Part shown: in pieces, positions 47,365 through 54,655 of the stretch
How the letters are laid out: each line of letters opens with the position of its first letter
Numbering within the stretch: position 1 is the stretch's first letter
From: Paenibacillus sp. sptzw28
GTDB taxonomy: Bacteria; Bacillota; Bacilli; Paenibacillales; Paenibacillaceae
DNA: 64,000 bases
NCBI RefSeq assembly: GCF_019550795.1
Contig: NZ_CP080545.1
Coordinates: 4,374,001 to 4,438,000 of the forward strand
Reading direction: 5' to 3'
Notes under the pieces: generated by a model
Seen by the model: the letters and a program-made list of their open reading frames with translations, nothing else
Told to the model about the DNA's origin: nothing
Database searches by the model: none
Made by a program: the position numbers and the translations under genes

Positions 47365-48272
47365 TACGATTCCCCCTCCCGAGCCGACTCATCGCCTTTC
47401 ACAAGATGTGTCCAATTGCCGTCCTGTGTCACCAGCCCTTCACGCATCAGCTTGCCCATTGCGCGTTTGAATGCGGATTTACTGATTCCAAACTTCTGCT
47501 TAATGATATCTGCTGAAGTGTCATCGGAATATGGCATCGAGCCATTGGGACGTTCCTTGAGAAAGTCCAGAATCCGCTCGGAGTCCTCCACTCGGCCGAC
47601 TTCCTTGCGCTGAGTCATCGACAGGTTGACCCGCCCGTCCTCGCGGACAAACGTAACACGCGCCTCAACGCGCTCGCCGAGTCGTAAAGGTCTTGTGCGC
47701 TGGTCAGCCGGAATATGCCCCATCGCGCCAAAGCCGAGCACGCCTCCGTCAATCATTACGAAGGAGCCGATCTTAAGCGACTTTGTAACCCAGCCTTCAA
47801 CCCAGGTATTATGCCAAGATTCCGGAGCCCGGAAAGCAAGCTCGGCCAGTTCTTCTTCGAAGGCTACCTTCGCTACAAGCCTACCGATTTTATCGTGCGC
47901 AAGAATGACATATACTTCGTCACCGCGTATTGGCCGCAGCTCCTTTAATTCGGGCTGCTCCGACATTGGGAGCAGCAGCTGTCTTCCGAGCCCCATTTCA
48001 AGAAAAGCGCCTATGCGCGGATGAATGTCGGCGACGGCAAGACGCGCCACCTCTCCGAGCGTAATAAGCGGGCGTTTCATCGTGGCTGCGATTCTATCGT
48101 CCGTATCATAAAACACAAAAGCTTCGACTTCATCGTCCGGTTTCGGACGGTCGCCGACGATTTCGGTGTAGTGCAGCAGTACTTCGGATTCTCCGTCGCT
48201 CAAAAAAAAGCCATAGGGCGACACTTCTCGCGCCACCCTGAATTTCTGAATCGTACCTGCAATCAGGCTCAT
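47364..48272 (-). CDS. S1-like RNA-binding protein (CvfB/YitL family)
   Basis: A 302-residue protein with three S1-like modules (for example GTIQKFRVAREVSPYGFFLSD, then later VEGWVTKSLKIGSFVMI) and a C-terminal winged helix (DTSADIIKQKFGISKSAFKRAM). CvfB in Staphylococcus affects virulence gene expression; its exact RNA target is unknown. ATG at 48272 overlaps the rsfS stop (ATGA), with GGAG upstream. In B. subtilis the homologue yitL lies elsewhere, so its insertion between rsfS and yqeM is a lineage feature. Confidence 0.88.
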   Translation of the reverse strand: MSLIAGTIQKFRVAREVSPYGFFLSDGESEVLLHYTEIVGDRPKPDDEVEAFVFYDTDDRIAATMKRPLITLGEVARLAVADIHPRIGAFLEMGLGRQLLLPMSEQPELKELRPIRGDEVYVILAHDKIGRLVAKVAFEEELAELAFRAPESWHNTWVEGWVTKSLKIGSFVMIDGGVLGFGAMGHIPADQRTRPLRLGERVEARVTFVREDGRVNLSMTQRKEVGRVEDSERILDFLKERPNGSMPYSDDTSADIIKQKFGISKSAFKRAMGKLMREGLVTQDGNWTHLVKGDESAREGES

Positions 48273-48616
48273 GCGAACTCCACAACTTTCGCATCGGACC
48301 AAAGCCGTTCAATGTTGTAATACTCGCGCTCTTCGCGGTGAAAGACATGAACCACTATATCTCCCAAGTCAACGAGCACCCATCTGCCTGAGTCCATTCC
48401 TTCGATTCCGCGCACCCGTGCGCCGCGCGATTCCGCTTGCTTCCGAATTTCCGTCGTGATAGCCTGCACCTGTGTGTCCGAATTACCGTGACATATGACG
48501 AAGTAGTCCGCAACCAGAGAAATGCCCTGTAAATTGAGAGCTACAATTTGGTGTGCCTTCTTGTCCTCCGCCGCCGTAACCACAAGCTGCATCAGCTCGT
48601 CCGCTTTTACCGTCAT
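48269..48616 (-). CDS. rsfS: Ribosome silencing factor RsfS
   Basis: A 115-residue protein that binds L14 of the 50S subunit and blocks subunit joining during starvation. Conserved blocks: VTAAEDKKAHQIVALNLQGI, ADYFVICHGNSDTQVQAI and GMDSGRWVLVDLGDIVVHVF. Overlaps yqeK and cvfB by 4 bp each, so translation is coupled. The equivalent of B. subtilis yqeL. Confidence 0.96.
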   Translation of the reverse strand: MTVKADELMQLVVTAAEDKKAHQIVALNLQGISLVADYFVICHGNSDTQVQAITTEIRKQAESRGARVRGIEGMDSGRWVLVDLGDIVVHVFHREEREYYNIERLWSDAKVVEFA

Positions 48617-49188
48617 TGCTCAGCCTCCCGTACAAATAATATCAAATCATTGCGGGCCGCCACGGTGAGCGGATAGATCCGCCTGCCTTGGGTCAGCAAA
48701 TACGCAATCGTCGAATCAAAACCGGCAATAAGAGCCTTCTCCAAACTATGCTGGGCTAATTCCCGTATTTTATGCACATCGGGAAAATCACGTCCCGGCT
48801 CGATATAATCGGCCAAACAGACGATTTTGTCCATCAAAGTCATACCCTCGCGGCCCGAAGTGTGGTAGCGGATAGCGTCAAGTATTTCGGAGTCTGCGAT
48901 TCCGAAATTATGCTCGGCGACAAACGCGCCAACCGGAGCATGCCATAGTTCTTTATCGAAGCTCAGCAGATCGGCGGGAAGCCTTTGCTCACGGATGACT
49001 GTCTCGAGCCGCGATGTCTGCCAGTATTTGGCTACGTCATGCAAAATCGCCGCCTGCTCCGCCCGTATCGGGTCCGCTCCGTAACGCTCCGCTAGCAGGA
49101 CGGAACTCTCCATTACACCCAGCGTATGCTGCCAGCGCCGTTCCGGCATCTCGGCGCGCACGGCATCGATCATCGCTTCACGATTCAT
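48613..49188 (-). CDS. yqeK: Bis(5'-nucleosyl)-tetraphosphatase (symmetrical) YqeK
   Basis: HD-domain phosphohydrolase of 191 residues that splits Ap4A into two ADP. RWQHTLGVM supplies the first His, AAILHDVAKYW the HD pair, and HAPVGAFVAEHNFGI and AIRYHTSG later ligands. The ATG at 49188 follows AAAGGAA; a much longer frame is open upstream within nadD but unsupported. Start overlaps the end of nadD by 11 bp. Confidence 0.94.
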   Translation of the reverse strand: MNREAMIDAVRAEMPERRWQHTLGVMESSVLLAERYGADPIRAEQAAILHDVAKYWQTSRLETVIREQRLPADLLSFDKELWHAPVGAFVAEHNFGIADSEILDAIRYHTSGREGMTLMDKIVCLADYIEPGRDFPDVHKIRELAQHSLEKALIAGFDSTIAYLLTQGRRIYPLTVAARNDLILFVREAEQ

Positions 49189-49768
49189 AGAGACCATTCC
49201 TTTTAATAAACGAATGCACCTTCTCCGGCAGTAAAAAGCGAATTGAACGACCACCCGCTTGCCGCTGACGGATTTCCGTCGAGGATATGTCAATTAGGGG
49301 CATCGAGGTAAGCGTCAATCGTTCACGAAGAAACGAAGGCAGCTTCTCCAGATCAACGGGCTCACCCGGACGCTCGACTCCAATGAAGTCCGCAAGAGCC
49401 GCCAGTTCTCCAATTCGGTGCCATCTCATCAGGTCGTTAATCCGGTCAGCACCTATAATGATGCTGAAGGAACGCTGCGGATACAACTCTCTGAGCGTTT
49501 GCACAGTATCGATCGTATAGCTCATACCGCCCCGTTCGAGTTCAATATCCATCGCTCGGAAATGCGGCTGAAAATCGATAGCCCGATAAACCATTTCAAG
49601 CCGGGCATGTCCTTCCGCACCAGGATCCCTGTCTTTAAGCGGCGGCTGAGAGGAAGGAATAAACCACACCTCGTCGAGCCCGCAAGTCTCGCGCGCCGTC
49701 TCGGCGGCAAGAAGATGTCCGAAATGAATCGGATCGAACGTCCCACCCATAATACCCACTTTTATCAA
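49178..49768 (-). CDS. nadD: Nicotinate-nucleotide adenylyltransferase NadD
   Basis: Adenylates NaMN in NAD biosynthesis. 196 residues; nucleotidyltransferase signature GIMGGTFDPIHFGHLLAAE at the N-terminus and ISSTEIRQRQAGG near the C-terminus. TTG start at 49768 with AAAGGAGAG. Nested between yqeI and yqeK in the cluster. Confidence 0.96.
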   Translation of the reverse strand: MIKVGIMGGTFDPIHFGHLLAAETARETCGLDEVWFIPSSQPPLKDRDPGAEGHARLEMVYRAIDFQPHFRAMDIELERGGMSYTIDTVQTLRELYPQRSFSIIIGADRINDLMRWHRIGELAALADFIGVERPGEPVDLEKLPSFLRERLTLTSMPLIDISSTEIRQRQAGGRSIRFLLPEKVHSFIKRNGLYES

Positions 49769-49818
49769 TGCTAACGCTCTCCTTTCCCCTTATTTCGGAT
49801 AATGATAATTTACGGCAG

Positions 49819-50109
49819 TTACGGCAGTTCGATTGTTTTATGATCCTTAGATTCCTTGTAAAGGACAATAGTCTTTCCAATAACCTGCACCAGTTCCGAC
49901 TCGGTTTCTTCCGCAAGCCAATTGCCGACTTCTCTCGGATCCTCAACAGAATTGTTCAATACCGATACTTTTATCAGTTCTCGCACCTCGATCGCTTCAG
50001 CCACATGTCGGATCAGATGGTCGTTCATACCGCCCTTTCCCACTTGGAAAATCGGCTGCAAATGGTGTGCTTGAGAACGCAGAAATCGCTTTTGTTTGCC
50101 TGTCAGCAT
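49819..50109 (-). CDS. yqeI: YhbY family RNA-binding protein (YqeI, CRM domain)
   Basis: A 96-residue CRM-domain protein associated with pre-50S particles. Start MLTGKQKRFLRSQAHHLQPI; the GKGG loop of the CRM fold is in FQVGKGGMNDHLIRHV. The ATG at 50109 has GAAGGA upstream and gives the same 96-residue length as YqeI; a second ATG seven codons upstream lacks a ribosome site. Between aroE and nadD. Confidence 0.93.
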   Translation of the reverse strand: MLTGKQKRFLRSQAHHLQPIFQVGKGGMNDHLIRHVAEAIEVRELIKVSVLNNSVEDPREVGNWLAEETESELVQVIGKTIVLYKESKDHKTIELP

Positions 50110-50139
50110 CTTGTTTGTTCCTTCTTTCATGTCTTTAAC

Positions 50140-51036
50140 TTAGTTTCCGTTGCCAAGCGCCTCCAACACGGCTTCCCGCATCGCTTCCACCGGGGCAGGC
50201 TGGCCCGTCCAATACTCGAAGGCGTAGGCGCCTTGATAAATAAACATACCCAGCCCACCGTGGATCCTGCAGCCCCTCTGCTTCGACTCCTCAAGAAAAC
50301 GGGTCGTAAGAGGATTATAGATAAGATCGCTGGCGATTGTGCCGGGTTTAATCCAGTTCGCATCAATCGGAGTCCCATCCACATTTGGATACATTCCTAA
50401 TGACGTCGTATTAATGATAATATCCGCTTCCGGGCAAGCTTCTTTCACCTGTTCGCCGTTAATGGCCCGAATATCCGCAGCTTGCCCGCGAAAAGCGTCG
50501 GCAAGCTCCTGTGCCCGTTCTACTGTCCGGTTCGAGATGGTGATGCCCGCAACGCCTTCGCGCGCGAGTGCGTAAAGAATGCCGCGCGTCGCGCCGCCGG
50601 CGCCTAGAATCAGCACCCTTTTCCCAGCCAGCTCCGGTTCCACTTCCTCCTTAAGAGACCTCACGTAACCGATGCCGTCGGTGTTGTACCCGACGAGACG
50701 GCCGTCGTTGTTGACGATCGTATTCACCGCTCCTATAGCTAATGCGCTTTCGTCGATTTCATCGAGCAGCGGCATGATATCAAGCTTATGCGGAATCGTT
50801 ACATTTACCCCTCGGATCCCCATCGCACGCACGCCTGCGACAAAGTCACCGAGCCGATCTCCCTTAATATGAAAAGCGGTATAGACCCCATTTATGCCGG
50901 TTTCGCGAAATGCGCGGTTCATCATGACCGGCGATTTGGAGTGCCGGATCGGGTCTCCGATAACACTGTAAAGAACAGTATGGCTGTCGACTGTGTTTCC
51001 TGCGGTTAAAGCCTTTATTATTGCGTCTGTACCCAC
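50140..51036 (-). CDS. aroE: Shikimate dehydrogenase (NADP+)
   Basis: Reduces 3-dehydroshikimate to shikimate in aromatic amino-acid synthesis. 298 residues. Substrate domain: GDPIRHSKSPVMMNRAF and GVNVTIPHKLDIMPLLDEID (Lys and Asp of the active site). Cofactor domain: LGAGGATRGILYALA with NRT following. GTG start with GGGAGAG 10 bases upstream. About 24 bp after yqeH. Confidence 0.96.
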   Translation of the reverse strand: MGTDAIIKALTAGNTVDSHTVLYSVIGDPIRHSKSPVMMNRAFRETGINGVYTAFHIKGDRLGDFVAGVRAMGIRGVNVTIPHKLDIMPLLDEIDESALAIGAVNTIVNNDGRLVGYNTDGIGYVRSLKEEVEPELAGKRVLILGAGGATRGILYALAREGVAGITISNRTVERAQELADAFRGQAADIRAINGEQVKEACPEADIIINTTSLGMYPNVDGTPIDANWIKPGTIASDLIYNPLTTRFLEESKQRGCRIHGGLGMFIYQGAYAFEYWTGQPAPVEAMREAVLEALGNGN

Positions 51037-51060
51037 TGTCCGTCCACTCTCCCAAAAACT

Positions 51061-52182
51061 TTAAATAAGAGCATCTCGAAGGATGACGCGGACACCTTTG
51101 GGCGCGTGAACATCGATAAGAGCTCCCGTTCCGCCGTTAACATGAATCCAGCCGAGCCCGGAAATAAACACATCTGTGTCGGAGCCCCGCCGAACTGTTA
51201 AACGATGACGCGTCCAGGCCGGTATCTCATCCAGTTGTTCCTTCGTTGGGGGTGCCAGCATTTCTCCCCGGTGATCCGCGTAGAGCTCGTCCGCCCGCTC
51301 AAGCTTCGTCCGGTGCACCGGAAGTGCATTGGAGGAATAAAGCGTAAACGATTGCCGTTCCCCTTCGACAAAATCAAACCGGACAAGCCCCCCGATAAAG
51401 AGCGTCTGCTTATCGTTCAATTGATAAACCATCTGTTTGATGGGCTTGTCTGGAAGCAGCGCCTGCAGCACCGAGCGTGGAACGATTTCGGTCATACGGT
51501 GATTATATACAATACCTGGCGTATCGATAATGTCATGCCCGTCGTCAAGCGGTATATGTACTGCGTCTAGTGTCGTACCGGGATAACGCGATGTCGTCAG
51601 CTCTCTGTCCAGATCGCTGTAATCGCGAATAATTCTGTTAATAAGCGTTGATTTCCCGACATTCGTAGCCCCGACGACATATACATCGCGTTTCCCGCGG
51701 TACTCGGCGAGCGCTTCAATCACCCGGTCGAAGCCAATATTTCGTTTGGCGCTGCAAAGAACGACTTCCACCGTTTGCAGCCCCTGCGTCTTTGCTTGCT
51801 TCTGCACCCAATTGCGCAGACGGTTCATATTGACACCTTTTGGCAGCAAATCAATTTTGTTAACGACGAGCAGCACCGGGTTGTTGCCGACGAATCGTTG
51901 AAGACCGGAAATAAGGCTGCCCTCAAAATCGAACAGGTCGACAATATGCACGACCAGGCTGTTCGTTGCGGCAATTCCGCCAAGCAGCTTCAAGAAGTCA
52001 TCCTGATCGATCGTTACGGAAATCGCTTCATTATAGTTTTTGATACGGAAACACCGCTGGCAAATCGCAGGATCCCTTTCGAGTGCGGATGCCGGTATGA
52101 ATCCCGGTTTATCCGCCGATTCCGTATGCAGCTTTACGCCGCAGCCGGCGCAAGCGCCTTGCTCCAATTGTTGTTTGCTCAC
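51061..52182 (-). CDS. yqeH: Ribosome biogenesis GTPase YqeH
   Basis: Circularly permuted GTPase needed for 30S assembly. A zinc finger at the N-terminus uses CAGC (C11, C14) and CQRC (C40, C43). The G-motif order is permuted: NKIDLLPKG (G4) comes before GATNVGKSTLINRI (G1) and DTPGIV (G3). 373 residues. The GTG at 52182 has GAGGAGG 10 bases upstream and overlaps the yqeG stop (GTGA), so it is preferred to a TTG eight codons upstream. Confidence 0.95.
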   Translation of the reverse strand: MSKQQLEQGACAGCGVKLHTESADKPGFIPASALERDPAICQRCFRIKNYNEAISVTIDQDDFLKLLGGIAATNSLVVHIVDLFDFEGSLISGLQRFVGNNPVLLVVNKIDLLPKGVNMNRLRNWVQKQAKTQGLQTVEVVLCSAKRNIGFDRVIEALAEYRGKRDVYVVGATNVGKSTLINRIIRDYSDLDRELTTSRYPGTTLDAVHIPLDDGHDIIDTPGIVYNHRMTEIVPRSVLQALLPDKPIKQMVYQLNDKQTLFIGGLVRFDFVEGERQSFTLYSSNALPVHRTKLERADELYADHRGEMLAPPTKEQLDEIPAWTRHRLTVRRGSDTDVFISGLGWIHVNGGTGALIDVHAPKGVRVILRDALI

Positions 52183-52706
52183 GTCTTGCGATCCTCCTCT
52201 GGCCAAAGCCCTTTTTTCCGCAGGCGGGACAGGGCGATCTTCTCGATTAATCTGTTGAAACGGGTGAAGATGCCTTCATCGCTTGGGGCAATCGGGCTCA
52301 CAAGAATTGTAAATAGCCCCATACGCCGTCCACCAAGCACATCCGTCATCATTTGGTCGCCTATGACCGCAGTGTCTTCCGCCTGCAGACCAAGCTCCGA
52401 AAGCGCCTTGTTAAACGCTTTATTAGCCGGTTTACGCGCCGCGTGAATGTAAGGAATACGAAGCGGCTCGGCAAACTTGGACACGCGGGTCCGATGGTTG
52501 TTCGAGACAATAACGACCTTGAAACCGAGATCGCGTATGACATCCAGCCATTTAACAAGCTCCGGCGTAGCAAGCGGCACTTTCGCTCCGACAAGCGTAT
52601 TATCGAGGTCCGTTATTATTCCTCTAATGCCCTGTTCCTTCAAGGCGTGCAAATCGATATCGTAAATGGTATTGACGCGCATATGCGGCAACAGCCGTTC
52701 AAACAT
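52179..52706 (-). CDS. yqeG: YqeG family HAD IIIA-type phosphatase
   Basis: A 175-residue HAD phosphatase. The nucleophile motif DLDNTL (D33, D35) follows GIITD; VVIVSNNH gives motif II and VIGDQMMTDVLGG motif IV. Related to mitochondrial PGP phosphatase Gep4/PTPMT-like enzymes; substrate here not established. The ATG at 52706 has GGGGAG. First gene of the yqeG-yqeH-aroE-yqeI-nadD-yqeK-rsfS-cvfB-yqeM cluster. Confidence 0.94.
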   Translation of the reverse strand: MFERLLPHMRVNTIYDIDLHALKEQGIRGIITDLDNTLVGAKVPLATPELVKWLDVIRDLGFKVVIVSNNHRTRVSKFAEPLRIPYIHAARKPANKAFNKALSELGLQAEDTAVIGDQMMTDVLGGRRMGLFTILVSPIAPSDEGIFTRFNRLIEKIALSRLRKKGLWPEEDRKT

Positions 52707-52739
52707 GTTTTCGACTCCCCTGCTTGTGCTATCACGGAA

Positions 52740-52769
52740 ACTATACCATACAAAGGGAATTTGTTGCAA
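52740..52769 (-). promoter_or_regulatory. Candidate sigma-A promoter of the yqeG-yqeM cluster
   Basis: On the minus strand TTGCAA (52764-52769), 18-bp spacer, TATAGT (52740-52745). It lies 34 bp upstream of the yqeG ATG, ahead of nine tightly spaced genes. Confidence 0.55.
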
Positions 52770-52883
52770 AGACCCTCCAGTTTCTCAGTAACCGCTGCAA
52801 TTCATTCTCAAAAAAGAAAGCAGCTCGAGTCTTAAAAACTTCGATTTTCCGGATAACTTGTTTGCTACATATACCCTTAAGCT

Positions 52884-53205
52884 GCTACCCCTAAAACTCT
52901 AATCACGCGCACCCCTTACTCTGCTATCCCCAAACTCTGATCACACGCTCACGCAGCTATCCCCAAAACTCAGACCACACGCACCCCTTACTCTGCTATC
53001 CCAAAACTCAGACCACACGAACCCCTTACGCTGCTATCCCAAAACTCTGATCACGCGCACCCCTTACGCTGCTATCCCAAAACTCAGACCACACGTACCC
53101 TTACGCAGCTATCCCCAAAACTCAGACCACACGTACCCCTTACGCTGCTATCTCCTAAACTCTAATCACGCGCACCCCTTACGCTGCTATCCCCAAAACT
53201 CAGAT
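52884..53205. repeat. Minisatellite: eight imperfect 33-39 bp tandem units plus a 20-bp partial
   Basis: Units begin at 52884, 52923, 52956, 52995, 53033, 53071, 53108, 53147 and 53186. The consensus reads GCTATCCCCAAAACTCAGA then CCACACGCACCCCTTACGCT; variants alternate AGACCACACG and TGATCACGCG. Unit 2 is shortened by 6 bp. No spacers lie between the units, so it is not a CRISPR. It occupies the gap between yqeG and the transposase-like gene. Stops in all frames argue against coding. Confidence 0.92.
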
Positions 53206-53238
53206 AAGGATTAAGTATTTAATATATTAATAATATCC

Positions 53239-53276
53239 TTGTAACAGGAACGCTTGTTTGGTATAATAAAAACAAG
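53239..53276 (+). promoter_or_regulatory. Sigma-A promoter with an operator-like palindrome before the transposase-like gene
   Basis: TTGTAA (53239-53244), 17-bp spacer, TATAAT (53262-53267). CTTGTTT (53253-53259) and AAACAAG (53270-53276) form a 7-bp inverted repeat that brackets the -10, a typical repressor-site position. The gene starts about 100 bp downstream. Confidence 0.65.
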
Positions 53277-53369
53277 AACATATATTCGTATTTTTGAGAT
53301 TTATAGCTGCATTGCTCACTAGATGGGCTGCCTTGTCCTAACGTATGATTTTGACTGGAGGAATCGGTT

Positions 53370-54284
53370 TTGATTTCAGATGGAATGAGTTTTGCAGACT
53401 TTAGCCAACGTTTTAATTGCGAGAAAGTTTGCATCGACGTTTTGTATGCAGCCAAATGGCCGGATGGCTATCGCTGTCCACGCTGCAACCATTGCCAGAC
53501 CTCTAAGATCAAAACCCGGCGTCTCCCTCTCTACGAATGCAGGATCTGCCATTATCAGGCTTCCCTGATTAGTGGTACTGTTATGGAAGGTAGCCGCACC
53601 CATTTACATAAATGGTTCCAAGCCCTTTTTCTTATTGCTTGTCCATCCTCTTCCATCAATGCTGTCAAGTTGAGTGCCATTATCAATGTCACTTACAAAA
53701 CAGCCTGGTTAATCCTCCACAAATTACGGCATGCAATGAGTCATGGCGAAATACGTCATATGCTCGCTGGTATGGTACGAATCAAAACGGCTTTTTATGG
53801 GAAGCCGTACAATCCTTCCTTCAGCCGGCACCCCCAGGAGCATCCACTTATCTCCGGAGCTGCTTTTGACGATCAAGGTGAAATTACACATATCAAAATC
53901 AAGCAAGTAGACAATCAGCATATGACGGAAAAATATTTCCGGCGTACGGGTGTCGATGCTTTCATTAGCAATCATGTACAGGCGTTTCCGGCCGACATTA
54001 CAATAGAAAGTTTACGGTTCCATACAGACAGATTTCGTCCGGTGCTGCGCATTTGTAAAGAAGTTGGCAACTGGATGAATGCTGTGTTCCACGGGATCGG
54101 CGGCAAACACCTGCAGGCTTATTTGGATGAATTTTGTTTTCGTCTTAATAATACTTTTCGCAAGCAGCCCGTATTTAACCAACTATTTCTATTATGTGCG
54201 TCAACTGCTCCCATAACCTATAAAGAATTAATTCGGAAAAACAAACTTTTACAAGTAGGTTCCCCTTGTCTTTCTGCAGCTTAG
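53370..54284 (+). CDS. IS1595-like transposase homologue, probably non-mobile
   Basis: A 304-residue protein. The N-terminal zinc ribbon (CPRCNHC and CRICHYQ, about 37-66) and a C-terminal segment (FHGIGGKHLQAYLDEFCFRLNN) are typical of the IS1595/ISXO2 group. Where the family has its first catalytic Asp (VEVDETYxGG), this protein has MVRIKTAFYGKP, with no acidic residue at that point; the second may be FDDQG or HTDRF. I find no terminal inverted repeats or target duplication nearby. TTG start with TGGAGG, and a good promoter upstream. Likely a domesticated or decayed copy. Confidence 0.8.
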   Translation: MISDGMSFADFSQRFNCEKVCIDVLYAAKWPDGYRCPRCNHCQTSKIKTRRLPLYECRICHYQASLISGTVMEGSRTHLHKWFQALFLIACPSSSINAVKLSAIINVTYKTAWLILHKLRHAMSHGEIRHMLAGMVRIKTAFYGKPYNPSFSRHPQEHPLISGAAFDDQGEITHIKIKQVDNQHMTEKYFRRTGVDAFISNHVQAFPADITIESLRFHTDRFRPVLRICKEVGNWMNAVFHGIGGKHLQAYLDEFCFRLNNTFRKQPVFNQLFLLCASTAPITYKELIRKNKLLQVGSPCLSAA

Positions 54285-54507
54285 TTGTTATACAGGTGTG
54301 CTTATTTATTCTGCGCCGTAATCGATAATTTCAGATACTCTATATTGTTTTAGGCATTGTGGCTGTTAGAATTAATTGCATTTTATCTGTCTTTTGCTGA
54401 GGAGCGAGGGGCTACGGCTATGCAGCGGGAGCACAAAACGCAACTCACAGCAGCAAGCTGGAAATTAAATAGAATCTGAGCTAACGGGATAATGGCTAAA
54501 GGGATGC

Positions 54508-54544
54508 AGTAAGTCAGTAAGTCAGTAAGTCAGTAAGTCAGTAA
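54508..54544. repeat. Octamer tandem repeat (AGTAAGTC, about 4.6 copies)
   Basis: Four perfect AGTAAGTC copies from 54508 to 54539 plus AGTAA. Prone to slippage; no function inferred. Confidence 0.9.
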
Positions 54545-54564
54545 TCGACTATGGTGGTGACAGT

Positions 54565-54603
54565 AAAAATAGCCGGAAAGGAGCTGTGTCGCTCCCCCGG
54601 CTA
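54565..54603 (-). terminator. Terminator of the moxR-DUF58-TgpA operon
   Basis: TAGCCGG (54570-54576) pairs with CCGGCTA (54597-54603) with an inner GGAGC/GCTCC stem; on the minus strand it is followed by TTTTT. It lies about 50 bp after the transglutaminase stop. Confidence 0.85.
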
Positions 54604-54655
54604 CTTGATGGTGAATTACCTTTTGCATATACTCGATCCTTATTTCATATCGGAG

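Larger units (their letters stand above)
54285..54655. other. Intergenic region after the transposase-like gene
   Basis: About 370 bp, AT-rich at first, then with a short octamer repeat (54508-54544) and a terminator (54565-54603) belonging to the minus-strand operon. No ORF of credible length and no terminal inverted repeat partner were seen. Confidence 0.6.

Noticed and set aside
52884..53205. CRISPR array
   Set aside because: Degenerate head-to-tail units without spacers; a minisatellite.
53210..54655. Complete insertion sequence around the transposase-like gene
   Set aside because: No matching terminal inverted repeats or target-site duplication could be found on either side by eye.
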